This document shows, piece after piece, positions 26,516 to 34,197 of a stretch of 34,197 nucleotides of DNA (position 1 is its first letter; each line of letters begins with the position of its first letter). The notes below the pieces were generated by a model, which had not been told where the DNA came from, did no database searches, and saw nothing but the letters and a program-made list of their open reading frames with translations. The translations under genes and the position numbers were made by a program. Origin of the DNA: Flavobacteriaceae bacterium (GTDB lineage Bacteria > Bacteroidota > Bacteroidia > Flavobacteriales > Flavobacteriaceae); NCBI GenBank assembly GCA_023558315.1, contig JAMJVX010000008.1, forward strand, positions 1-34,197, in the 5' to 3' direction.

Positions 26516-26531
26516 TATTTTTGCAAATCTA
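26516..26531. promoter_or_regulatory. Abutting opposed -7 elements between dnaX and the membrane gene
   Basis: TATTTTTG (26516-26523, plus strand) is immediately followed by CAAATCTA, which on the minus strand reads TAGATTTG (26531-26524). Both match TAnnTTTG. The first lies 28 bases before the ATG at 26552; the second lies about 60 bases before the dnaX ATG. Confidence 0.45.
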
Positions 26532-26551
26532 TATAAATTTCTTAAAAATAT

Positions 26552-28609
26552 ATGTTAATATTTACATCTTTTATATTCTTAATTAGCTTTTTAGGTTTAA
26601 ATTTTCTCTTACATAAAAAAACAAATCTTTCATTTGCGTTAACTCCTTTTATTGCAATTGTTTCGATTATTTCTACCCTTTATATTTTCGGAATCTTTGA
26701 ATTACTACTAGTTGGTGCTTGGGGGGTATATATAATTGGATTTGGGAGTTTTTTCTACTATGTATACATCAAATTCAAAGAGAAAAAGATTACAATAAAC
26801 TATTTTTTTAATTCCTCTTTTTATCCACTTTATTTTTTCGTATTCCTATTTTTTATAAATCTATTTCTCTACAAAGATTTTCAAATTACCGGATTTGACT
26901 CCAAGGCTCATTGGGGCGTTTTTACTAAAATAATTACCACATATCACAGCCTTATTGATGAGTATACAATGATAAACAAAGCAGATTATCCTAGAATCTC
27001 ATCCCTCTTGCATTATTATATTGTTTTATTCTTAAACAAAGGAGTTTTTAAAGAGGGTATTGTTATTTTTTCGCATACGCTTTTCTTTATCTCAGCGCTT
27101 TGTTTCTTTATTTTTCATAAAAAACAAAAAATCATAATCTCTATATTAATTTTTATCGCTTTTTATATACTATTCGGAATTGTTGAGTTTTTATCTATTA
27201 GCCATATATATAATGATGCTACCTTGGCTTTGTTCTGGGGATTGTCAATTATTCTATACCTTTCAAATAGGAAAAAAAATCTCTGGGTAGTTGGAGCAAT
27301 CATGTTTTGCTTACCCCAAATTAAAGAAATAGGACTTCTTTATTGTTGTTTTACACTTTTTATAATTGCTATCAATGAATTGTTTTATAAAAAAGAATTG
27401 TTTAAACCCAGACTGAAAAAATTAGGCATTTTAATTGGAGTTGTAATTATATCAAAATTATCTTGGTTTCTATATCTACAGCATAAGGGAGTAGACGTAA
27501 ATTCTTTTGAATTAGGAAAAAAAATAGAATATGCCCAAAAACATAAAGACTATGCTTTAAAAAGTTATTTTAAATCAATCGTATTTTTTGGGAATTTTTA
27601 TTCTAAAAGTAATAATAATGAAAAATACATTATTAAAAAACTTGTTAATCCTAGTCCATATTCTGATAGAGTTGCAGGAATCATAAAAAAAATAAGTGGG
27701 AAAGAGTCTGCCTTTTACCATTTTTTAAAGACTAAAACAAATTACATTATTATTGGTCCTATATATTTTATTTTAATGATTATTAGTTATCTCTTTTTAC
27801 TGAATTTTCAAAAATATTCTTACATATACAAAACTATATCTATTCATAAAAACAAACAATTTATATATTTCTGTATAGGACTTTCTTTAATATTGATAAG
27901 TTATATTTTTATTCAATTGTTCTTATATCTTAATACGAGTTTTGTAACTCTAGAAATTTTAAAACTTGTATCCTTTGATCGTTATCTTGGGACAATAATT
28001 ATTGGAGGGATTTTAATAATTCTTTATTTACTATCTATAGTAAGTAAAAAAAAATTGATTTTAATTCTAATCCTTATTTTATTCCCATTTTTTAGGATTA
28101 AAAAAGAATTTTTAGCAAAAAAAACATTTGAAAATACACTTCCTAACTCAACCATTACTGGCAATTATAGCTCAAGTTATATTGATTGTTCAACAAATAA
28201 TTATCCTATAGATTCAAATATAGATATAATTTATCAAGAATGTATTGAAGATTCAAGTATAGCTATTTCAAAAATGATGGATGAGATTAAAAAAATAGAT
28301 AAAAAAGCTGTTGTATTTATTTATGTAGGTGCTGGAAATGGATATATTAAAAAGGAATATCTTTATAATGGTTTTCCATTAAGAATTATAGCTGCTCCTT
28401 ATTTTGTAACTATTCAAGATACAGAACACAGGAGAAAGTATCACGACCCATGGAGAGTAGCCATTACAACTCCTAATGAATTTAAACAAATGCTTGAAAA
28501 ATGCGATTATCTACTAGTAAGAAATGATGGCTATCATTTTTGGAAAAATTATGGGCAAGCAGTTAAAGAAGCAGAGTTAAAAGGTGTTCTTATCTCTAAT
28601 ACTAATTAA
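26552..28609 (+). CDS. Polytopic GT-C-like membrane protein of unknown substrate
   Basis: Encodes 685 residues: about twelve hydrophobic segments up to residue 525, then a soluble C-terminal domain of about 160 residues. The first long outer loop has FDSKAHWGVFTKIITTYHSLIDEY (about 115-138) and KADYPRISSLLHYYIVLFL (about 144-162). Acidic residues near the start of the first big loop, then a D-Y-P-x-x-x-S/T-x-L-x-x-Y motif, are the layout of GT-C membrane glycosyltransferases that use lipid-linked sugars. The C-terminal part (VVFIYVGAGNGYIKKEYLYNGFPLRII...KCDYLLVRNDG) looks like an exposed alpha/beta domain. I do not recognise the exact family. It is followed after 18 bases by tgt. Confidence 0.7.
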   Translation: MLIFTSFIFLISFLGLNFLLHKKTNLSFALTPFIAIVSIISTLYIFGIFELLLVGAWGVYIIGFGSFFYYVYIKFKEKKITINYFFNSSFYPLYFFVFLFFINLFLYKDFQITGFDSKAHWGVFTKIITTYHSLIDEYTMINKADYPRISSLLHYYIVLFLNKGVFKEGIVIFSHTLFFISALCFFIFHKKQKIIISILIFIAFYILFGIVEFLSISHIYNDATLALFWGLSIILYLSNRKKNLWVVGAIMFCLPQIKEIGLLYCCFTLFIIAINELFYKKELFKPRLKKLGILIGVVIISKLSWFLYLQHKGVDVNSFELGKKIEYAQKHKDYALKSYFKSIVFFGNFYSKSNNNEKYIIKKLVNPSPYSDRVAGIIKKISGKESAFYHFLKTKTNYIIIGPIYFILMIISYLFLLNFQKYSYIYKTISIHKNKQFIYFCIGLSLILISYIFIQLFLYLNTSFVTLEILKLVSFDRYLGTIIIGGILIILYLLSIVSKKKLILILILILFPFFRIKKEFLAKKTFENTLPNSTITGNYSSSYIDCSTNNYPIDSNIDIIYQECIEDSSIAISKMMDEIKKIDKKAVVFIYVGAGNGYIKKEYLYNGFPLRIIAAPYFVTIQDTEHRRKYHDPWRVAITTPNEFKQMLEKCDYLLVRNDGYHFWKNYGQAVKEAELKGVLISNTN

Positions 28610-28627
28610 TATAAATTCCCTACATTG

Positions 28628-29758
28628 TTGACATTTAATATTCTCCATAAAGATACCAATAGCAAAGCAAGAACAGGAATTATAAATACTGCACATGGAG
28701 AAATTAAAACTCCCATTTTTATGCCTGTAGGAACTCTTGCTACTGTTAAAGGGATTCATCAACATGAACTTAAAAACAGTATTGATGCTGATATTATATT
28801 GGCAAATACCTATCATTTATATTTACGACCCACTACTGACGTATTAGAAAAAGCAAAAGGAATTCATTCTTTTATGAATTGGGAAAGGCCTATTTTGACA
28901 GATTCTGGAGGTTATCAAGTATATTCCCTTTCTGGAAGGAGGAAAATAAATGAAGAAGGAGTAATTTTCCAATCTCATATTGATGGTTCATATCATAATT
29001 TTACTCCTGAGAATGTAATTGAAATACAACAAAAAATAGGTGCTGATATTATAATGGCTTTTGATGAATGCCCTCCCTATCCTTGCGATTATTCCTATGC
29101 AAAAAATTCAATGGAACTCACTCACCGCTGGTTAACACGTTGTTTTACTAAATTTAAAAATTCAGAACCTCTTTATGGATATTCCCAAACTCTTTTCCCT
29201 ATTGTACAAGGTAGTGTTTACAAAGATTTACGAAAGAAATCTGCTGAATTTATAGCTTCTCAAAACGCGGAAGGAAATGCAATTGGGGGACTGTCTGTTG
29301 GCGAACCTGCTGATGAAATGTATGCAATGACAGAAGAAGTTTGTAATATTCTCCCTGTAGATAAACCAAGGTATTTAATGGGGGTAGGTACTCCACAAAA
29401 TTTACTAGAAAATATTGCTTTAGGTGTAGATATGTTCGATTGTGTTATGCCTACTCGAAATGGAAGGAATGGAATGCTATTCACTGAAAATGGAACAATA
29501 AATATAAAAAACAAAAAATGGGCAGATGATTTTTCCCCATTAGATGAAACTAATGATGTATTTCCGAAGGAAGAATATTCTAAAGCATATGTAAGACATC
29601 TTTTTACAGTAAATGAAATGTTAGGAAAACAAATATTAAGTTTATATAATGTTAATTTTTACCTAACTTTGATGAAAAAAGCGAGAATGCATCTAGAAAA
29701 AGGAGATTTCTATACTTGGAAAGAAATGATGGTGCGTAAAATGAATAAACGATTATAA
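28628..29758 (+). CDS. tgt: tRNA-guanine transglycosylase (queuine tRNA-ribosyltransferase)
   Basis: The enzyme of about 376 residues exchanges guanine-34 of tRNAs with GUN anticodons for the queuosine precursor preQ1. Seen: ILTDSGGYQVYSL with the general-acid Asp (about 93), MAFDECPPYP (about 145), VQGS, GNAIGGLSVGEP, RYLMGVGTP, and the nucleophile region GVDMFDCVMPTRNGRNG (about 268-284). The usual CxCxxC zinc site is absent: the equivalent stretch reads DDFSPLDETNDVFPKEEYSKAYVRHLF. No ATG is available; an in-frame stop (28607) is followed only by TTG at 28625 and 28628, and the second aligns with the M-x-F start I recall in relatives. The stop overlaps the next ATG as TAATG. Confidence 0.95.
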   Translation: MTFNILHKDTNSKARTGIINTAHGEIKTPIFMPVGTLATVKGIHQHELKNSIDADIILANTYHLYLRPTTDVLEKAKGIHSFMNWERPILTDSGGYQVYSLSGRRKINEEGVIFQSHIDGSYHNFTPENVIEIQQKIGADIIMAFDECPPYPCDYSYAKNSMELTHRWLTRCFTKFKNSEPLYGYSQTLFPIVQGSVYKDLRKKSAEFIASQNAEGNAIGGLSVGEPADEMYAMTEEVCNILPVDKPRYLMGVGTPQNLLENIALGVDMFDCVMPTRNGRNGMLFTENGTINIKNKKWADDFSPLDETNDVFPKEEYSKAYVRHLFTVNEMLGKQILSLYNVNFYLTLMKKARMHLEKGDFYTWKEMMVRKMNKRL

Positions 29759-30834
29759 TGAAAATATTAGACTGGTATATTTTAAAAAGATATTTTATAA
29801 GCTTTTTTATGATAATTTTTCTCTTTATTCCTATTGGGATAATGATTGATTTAGCTGAAAAAATTGATAGAATGAAAGAAAATGAAGTTCCAACTTCACT
29901 AATCGTAAATTACTATATAGACTTTATGTGGTATTTTGGATATTTATTATTTCCTATTTTTTTATTTCTATCAACCATATGGTTTACATCCAAACTTGCT
30001 AATAATACAGAAGTAATTGCGATGCTAAGTTCTGGGATTTCCTTCAATCGATTTCTTCGCCCTTATTTAATAGGAGCCTTAGTGATTTGCCTAGGTTCTT
30101 TTTTAGCAGGGATGTTTATTATCCCAAAATCTAACGAAGGGTACCAAGATTTTGAATCCACCTATTTATCTATGAGTAAACGAATTTTGAAAGGATATGA
30201 ATTCCATAAACGAATTAATGAAAATGAATATGTGTATGTCAGTTATTACGACCCAAACAATAAAGTTGGAAAAGACTTTACCCTTGAGCATTTTGAGGGT
30301 ATCGATTTGAAATTTAAAATAATGGCTAATAACATGCAATGGATTGAAAAAGATAGTATTTTTAGATTGACAGGATATAGAAAAAGAATTTTTGATAAAG
30401 AAAATGAAATATATCAAACTGCAAATAGATTAGACACCTTATTTAGCTTTGACATTAATGAGTTTTTACCTGTAAAATATAAAGCAGAAACACTAAAGTT
30501 TAAAGAACTCAACGATTTTATAAAAACAGAAAAAAGAAATGGCTCAAATTTTATAAACAACTACTTACTTGTTAGACATAAAAGATATAGTTTGCCTTTA
30601 TCTGTCTTTGTTCTAACAATTATTTCTGTAGCTGTAGCAGCTTTTAAACGAAGAGGAGGAATGGGGATAAATCTAACTTTTGGAATAATTGCGGGCTTCT
30701 TATTTATTTTTTTTGATAAAATATTTGGCGTAATGGTTTTGAAGTCAAATTTCTCACCCCTAATAGGAGCATGGGGACCTATTTTTATTTTTGTCCTAAT
30801 TGCAATAGGGTTATTATATTATGCTAAAAAATAA
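29758..30834 (+). CDS. lptG: LptF/LptG (YjgP/YjgQ) family lipopolysaccharide-export permease
   Basis: The 358-residue inner-membrane subunit of the Lpt ABC transporter extracts lipopolysaccharide from the membrane. Seen: N-terminal [78 protein letters not shown] (about 45-102; the [13 protein letters not shown] coupling segment is diagnostic), a periplasmic beta-rich domain (about 125-275), and three C-terminal helices with [29 protein letters not shown]. Bacteroidota often carry two related genes, so LptG versus LptF is not certain. Its start shares one base with the tgt stop, implying coupled translation. Confidence 0.9.
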   Translation: MKILDWYILKRYFISFFMIIFLFIPIGIMIDLAEKIDRMKENEVPTSLIVNYYIDFMWYFGYLLFPIFLFLSTIWFTSKLANNTEVIAMLSSGISFNRFLRPYLIGALVICLGSFLAGMFIIPKSNEGYQDFESTYLSMSKRILKGYEFHKRINENEYVYVSYYDPNNKVGKDFTLEHFEGIDLKFKIMANNMQWIEKDSIFRLTGYRKRIFDKENEIYQTANRLDTLFSFDINEFLPVKYKAETLKFKELNDFIKTEKRNGSNFINNYLLVRHKRYSLPLSVFVLTIISVAVAAFKRRGGMGINLTFGIIAGFLFIFFDKIFGVMVLKSNFSPLIGAWGPIFIFVLIAIGLLYYAKK

Positions 30835-30854
30835 GTTTATTAAATAAAAATATA

Positions 30855-30862
30855 TACTTTTG
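30855..30862 (+). promoter_or_regulatory. -7 promoter element for accA
   Basis: TACTTTTG matches TAnnTTTG and lies 25 bases before the accA ATG, after the permease stop codon. Confidence 0.5.
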
Positions 30863-30887
30863 TGCCTTTCTTGAAAAATTAAATTCT

Positions 30888-31838
30888 ATGGAATATTTAG
30901 ATTTTGAATTACCGATAAAAACCATTATTGAAGAATTAGATAAATGCAAAAAACTAGGTGAAGACAACAATATTGATGTATCCACTAGTTTAAATCAAAT
31001 AGAAGAGAAGTTAAAAACTGAAAAAGAAAAAATTTATGCTAATCTGAATATTTGGCAAAAAATACAGCTTTCTCGTCACCCCTCTCGCCCCTATACACTT
31101 GATTATATAAACGCTTTATGTGGCGATACTTTTTTAGAACTACATGGAGACAGAGGGTCTGGTGATAATAAGGCAATGGTTGGTGGACTTGGAAAAATTG
31201 ATGGACAATCCTATATGATTATTGGAACTCAAAAAGGGTATAACACCAAAATGAGACAGTATAGAAACTTTGGAATGGCTAGTCCAGAAGGATATCGTAA
31301 AGCATTAAGATTGATGAAATCCGCAGAAAAATTTAACATTCCAATCATCACTTTTATTGATACCCCGGGAGCGTATCCTGGACTAGAAGCGGAAGAAAAA
31401 GGGCAAGGGGAATCTATTGCACGAAATATATTTGAAATGTTTTCCATCAAAACACCTATAATTGTCTATATAATTGGAGAAGGAGCTTCAGGTGGGGCAT
31501 TAGGAATAGGAATTGGAGATAGAACTTTTATGTTAGAAAACACTTGGTACTCTGTAATTTCACCAGAATCATGCTCCTCAATTTTATGGGGAGAATGGAA
31601 TTACAAAGAACAAGCTGCGGAATCTTTAAAACCTACTGCAAAAGATATAAACAAAATGGGAATAATAGATAATATTATCAAAGAACCTTTTGGAGGCGCT
31701 CATTATGACAGAGAAGAGATGTATAAAATCATCAAAAATGATATCACTTCTGTGTATAAAACACTCAAAAATATTCCTATCAGTACGCTCATTGAAGAAC
31801 GCAGAAAACGCTTTATATCAATTGGTTTTGATAAATAA
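30888..31838 (+). CDS. accA: Acetyl-CoA carboxylase carboxyltransferase subunit alpha
   Basis: With AccD, this 316-residue cytosolic subunit transfers CO2 from biotin to acetyl-CoA to make malonyl-CoA for fatty acid synthesis. Seen: an N-terminal coiled coil with [40 protein letters not shown] (about 42-80), [53 protein letters not shown] (about 115-144), [25 protein letters not shown] (about 160-184), and [15 protein letters not shown] (about 196). Length is normal. It lies between the permease and dnaB, the usual flavobacterial order as I remember it. accD is not in the window. Confidence 0.97.
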   Translation: MEYLDFELPIKTIIEELDKCKKLGEDNNIDVSTSLNQIEEKLKTEKEKIYANLNIWQKIQLSRHPSRPYTLDYINALCGDTFLELHGDRGSGDNKAMVGGLGKIDGQSYMIIGTQKGYNTKMRQYRNFGMASPEGYRKALRLMKSAEKFNIPIITFIDTPGAYPGLEAEEKGQGESIARNIFEMFSIKTPIIVYIIGEGASGGALGIGIGDRTFMLENTWYSVISPESCSSILWGEWNYKEQAAESLKPTAKDINKMGIIDNIIKEPFGGAHYDREEMYKIIKNDITSVYKTLKNIPISTLIEERRKRFISIGFDK

Positions 31839-31883
31839 ATGTTTCTATTAACAATTTAGCAAACTTTATTCACATAATACGTT

Positions 31884-31911
31884 AATATTATATTTAGTAC
31901 TTTATAATATT
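31884..31911. promoter_or_regulatory. Inverted repeat upstream of dnaB
   Basis: AATATTATA (31884-31892) and TATAATATT (31903-31911) form a perfect 9-base dyad around a 10-base centre that itself contains the palindrome AGTACT. It ends 7 bases before the dnaB -7 element and spans the expected -33 region. It could bind a regulator or be a weak AT hairpin closing accA. The all-AT arms make chance occurrence likely enough to keep confidence low. Confidence 0.3.
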
Positions 31912-31917
31912 CTAATT

Positions 31918-31925
31918 TATTTTTG
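31918..31925 (+). promoter_or_regulatory. -7 promoter element for dnaB
   Basis: TATTTTTG matches TAnnTTTG and ends 6 bases before the dnaB ATG. The predicted transcription start would fall on or next to the start codon, giving a leaderless or nearly leaderless mRNA. Confidence 0.5.
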
Positions 31926-31931
31926 CCGACT

Positions 31932-33446
31932 ATGAACGAAACAAACCCAAATTTTATTCGTCAAAACGCTGATAATTCTAATATTATTTCTTTAAATAAG
32001 GGAAAAGTACCGCCTCAGGTTATAGACCTAGAAATTGACGTTTTAGGTGCCATGCTTATTGACAAAAAAGGAGTGGATGAAGTTATTGACATTCTTCACC
32101 CAGAAGCCTTTTATTTACCTGCACATCAAAATATTTTTAAAGCAATTAGAACACTTTTTGAAGAGGGACAAGCCATTGATTTACATACCGTTTCTAATCA
32201 ATTAAAAAAAATGTCAAAATTAGATATAATTGGTGGAGACCACTATCTTATAGAGCTCACACAAAAAGTAGTTTCTTCCGCACATATTACTCCCCATGCT
32301 TTTATCATATTACAAAAACATATTCAAAGACGCTTAATCACAATATCTGGAGAAATCAATCAACTAGCTTATGATGATTCAAAAGATGTATTTAATATAT
32401 TGGATGAAGTGGAATCTAAACTATATGACATTACCCAAAAAAATACAAAAGAAGCGGCAAAAGAAGCGAAGGGATTAGTCATAGAAGCCAAAAAGAAAAT
32501 AGAAGAAACGGCAACTAAAGAAGGATTGAGCGGTGTGCCAAGTGGTTTTGAAATGATCGATAAAATCACTACGGGATGGCAAAATAGCGATCTTATCGTG
32601 ATTGCGGCTCGTCCTGGGATGGGGAAAACAGCTTTTGTCCTTTCCATGGCGAAAAATATTGCCGTAGATAACAAAACGCCTGTTGCCTTTTTTTCATTAG
32701 AAATGCCCGCAATACAACTGATGATGCGATTAATCTCTTCAGAGACCAAAATACATTCTGAAAAACTAAGAACAGGTAAGTTAGAAAAACACGAGTGGGC
32801 ACATTTAAATGACGGAGTTACGAGTTTAGAGTCAGCGCCACTATTTATAGATGACACCCCCTCACTTTCTATCTTTGATTTAAGAGCAAAAGCACGTAGA
32901 TTAGTTTCTCAACACGGAATTAAAATAATAATTATTGATTATCTGCAATTAATGACTGTCAGCATAAAAAATGGGAATAGAGAGCAAGAAATTGCAACTA
33001 TTTCTAGAAACTTAAAGTCTTTAGCAAAAGAATTAGACATTCCAATTATTGCCTTAGCGCAGCTATCAAGAGCCGTAGAAGTAAGAGGAGGAACAAAACG
33101 TCCTTTACTATCTGACCTTAGAGAATCTGGAGCCATTGAACAAGATGCAGACATCGTTTCTTTTATTTTTAGACCCGAATATTATAAGATGGAACAATGG
33201 GATGATGAAGATGCGAGCCCTACAAAAGGTGAAGCCGAATTCATTATTTCAAAACATAGAAATGGAGGTTTAGGAAATATTAGGCTTCGTTTTCTCCAAA
33301 ATTTAGGAAAATTTGAAAACAAAGAAAGTTTTGATTCGGGTATCTACAATTCTAAAATGAACAATGTAAAATTAGATGCGAAATATAACTCCTCTCCAAA
33401 CGAAGCCTTTGACGATAACTTTGACAATAACGGAGTGCCTTTTTAA
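31932..33446 (+). CDS. dnaB: Replicative DNA helicase DnaB
   Basis: The 504-residue hexameric helicase unwinds the chromosome at replication forks. Seen: the N-terminal primase-interaction domain (PPQVIDLEIDVLGAMLIDKKGVDEVID...FYLPAHQNIFKAIRTLF, about 27-75), a linker helix region, Walker A IAARPGMGKTAF (about 227-238), FSLEMPAIQLMMRL, Walker B IIIIDYLQLM (about 331-340), REQEIATISRNLKSLAKELDIPIIALAQLSR, and SDLRESGAIEQDADIVSFI. No intein interrupts it. I start at ATG 31932; the TTG nine bases upstream lies inside the -7 element. A long acidic Asn-rich tail ends NNGVPF, resembling the acidic tails of single-strand binding protein partners. Confidence 0.97.
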   Translation: MNETNPNFIRQNADNSNIISLNKGKVPPQVIDLEIDVLGAMLIDKKGVDEVIDILHPEAFYLPAHQNIFKAIRTLFEEGQAIDLHTVSNQLKKMSKLDIIGGDHYLIELTQKVVSSAHITPHAFIILQKHIQRRLITISGEINQLAYDDSKDVFNILDEVESKLYDITQKNTKEAAKEAKGLVIEAKKKIEETATKEGLSGVPSGFEMIDKITTGWQNSDLIVIAARPGMGKTAFVLSMAKNIAVDNKTPVAFFSLEMPAIQLMMRLISSETKIHSEKLRTGKLEKHEWAHLNDGVTSLESAPLFIDDTPSLSIFDLRAKARRLVSQHGIKIIIIDYLQLMTVSIKNGNREQEIATISRNLKSLAKELDIPIIALAQLSRAVEVRGGTKRPLLSDLRESGAIEQDADIVSFIFRPEYYKMEQWDDEDASPTKGEAEFIISKHRNGGLGNIRLRFLQNLGKFENKESFDSGIYNSKMNNVKLDAKYNSSPNEAFDDNFDNNGVPF

Positions 33447-33500
33447 AAATTTTTTATATTTTCAACTTGTTTAATTCTTACTCTTATTTTTAATTTAATT

Positions 33501-34197
33501 ATGAAAACGCATGTAAAATTCCTATTTTTTTCAACTTTAATTGTTTTGGCTACAGCCTTGACTATCTATCAATGTGAAAAACCAAAGTCTGGCGAAAACG
33601 CCTTGACCAAATTAGTCGTTACTGCCGACAAAGACTATACCGCAACCATTGCAGGGACCAACGTCACTTTTGCCGAGAGCTTTCCCTACAACACCACGCA
33701 AGTGACTATAAAAACCCTAGAAGTTTCTCCAAATGCCTCTGACGATAGAGGGGTTGGTGGTGTCCTACAATCAGGGGGGGGACGACATCGTCGTGACTGC
33801 CGAAAATGGAGATATGAAAATATACAAAGTGGCTTTTACCTTAAAAGCATTGGCTGGATTTATAGCCGTCACTGGAACAGACCAAGTGAGTATCGCCACT
33901 AGCGAAAGTGGGTCAGCCCTTGTGGTAAAAGCGACCTCCTCCGTTGCTAGCGTTGGCTCTGGGAGCATTACCCAACACGGACACGTCTATAGCATTTCCG
34001 TACAAAACGACGCCTTAGTCTTAGGCGCAGACAATGTCTCTGCATCTCAATTGGGAACATTAGCCAGTGCCGCTGCGTTTACCAGTACTTTGACTGGACT
34101 AAGTGCCTTTACTACTTACTACATCCGTCCGTATGTGACTAACGAAGCAGGTACGGCTTACGGTACGCAACACACCTTTAAAACTCCAGTGGGCAAA
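33501..34197 (+). CDS. Modular surface protein, frame broken at a G8 run, 3' end beyond the window
   Basis: The first frame (33501-33902) begins MKTHVKFLFFSTLIVLATALTIYQCEK, a signal sequence with a Cys that might be lipidated, although Q before the Cys is atypical. A cadherin-like sandwich (LTKLVVTADKDYTATIAGTNVTFAE) follows, then the frame turns to nonsense after LQSGG at eight G (33774-33781). In the frame beginning 33781 the same sandwich resumes as DDIVVTAENGDMKIYKVAFTL and stays open to the window edge. It adds a module ITQHGHVYS...TYYIRPYV that matches residues encoded at 386-607 in 44 of 74 ungapped positions by hand count. Seven or ten G would join the frames. No -7 element is evident upstream. 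The gene is strongly GC-richer than its neighbours. It could be phase-variable, a fresh pseudogene, or a sequencing error. Confidence 0.8.
33774..33781 (+). repeat. G8 homopolymer at the frame break
   Basis: Eight consecutive G follow CAATCA and precede ACGACATCG. In frame 1 this reads Ser-Gly-Gly-Gly-Arg-His and soon stops; with one G fewer it reads Ser-Gly-Gly-Asp-Asp-Ile-Val-Val, restoring the domain. It is the longest G run I saw in this AT-rich window. Confidence 0.85.

Noticed and set aside
31923-31931. TTG start for dnaB
   Set aside because: The codon lies inside the TATTTTTG element, so it would not be on the mRNA; ATG 31932 fits.
33771-33968. Minus-strand open frame opposite the terminal surface gene
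   Set aside because: It is a shadow caused by the GC-rich codon use of the plus-strand gene and shows no domain or start signal.
1-34197. tRNA, rRNA, CRISPR array, insertion sequence or prophage
   Set aside because: No cloverleaf, spaced direct repeats, transposase, integrase or phage structural gene was seen; the intergenic gaps are short and AT-rich.

Overview
This window looks like a chromosomal segment of a free-living Bacteroidota bacterium, most likely Flavobacteriia. The evidence is strong AT bias, repeated matches to the Bacteroidota -7 promoter element TAnnTTTG close upstream of start codons, a type IX secretion (T9SS) cargo with a gliding-type C-terminal domain beside a PorP/SprF-like protein, and the flavobacterial-looking order tgt, lptG-type permease, accA, dnaB. 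I cannot name a genus.

Layout. (1) Positions 1-3787 hold the 3' end of a large modular surface protein with fibronectin-like repeats, cadherin-like sandwiches and a GLUG-type region, closed by a clear terminator. (2) An exported protein of unknown function (3955-5232) is followed by secA, then a short envelope-polysaccharide run: glycosyltransferase, WecA-type sugar-phosphate transferase, UDP-glucose 6-dehydrogenase. (3) Two small membrane genes diverge from overlapping promoters at about 12.53 kb. (4) A minus-strand ferrous iron operon, feoA-feoB plus a 40-residue Cys-tailed membrane protein, has every junction coupled by TAATG. (5) A probable arsenite methyltransferase is divergent from feo. 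(6) folD and an SCO protein (minus) diverge from uvrA (plus). (7) A T9SS type B cargo is paired with a PorP/SprF-like protein. (8) A minus-strand operon dnaX-GNAT-M15 peptidase follows, with dnaX split by a -1 frame change at an A11 run. (9) A multi-membrane GT-C-like protein, tgt, an LptG-type permease, accA and dnaB follow on the plus strand. (10) The window ends inside a second modular surface protein, paralogous to the first, whose frame is broken at a run of eight G.

Most genes are housekeeping or envelope functions. The parts deserving attention are the two homopolymer frame breaks (A11 in dnaX, G8 in the surface protein), the paralogous GC-richer surface genes at both ends, the cargo/SprF pair, the opposed -7 promoter elements between divergent genes, the near-leaderless starts, and a tgt that lacks the usual zinc cysteines. 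No tRNA, rRNA, CRISPR array, insertion sequence or prophage was seen, and no gene-free stretch exceeds 300 bases. I do not see a convincing wholly new multi-gene system; the closest candidates are the surface-protein switch and the cargo/SprF pair.
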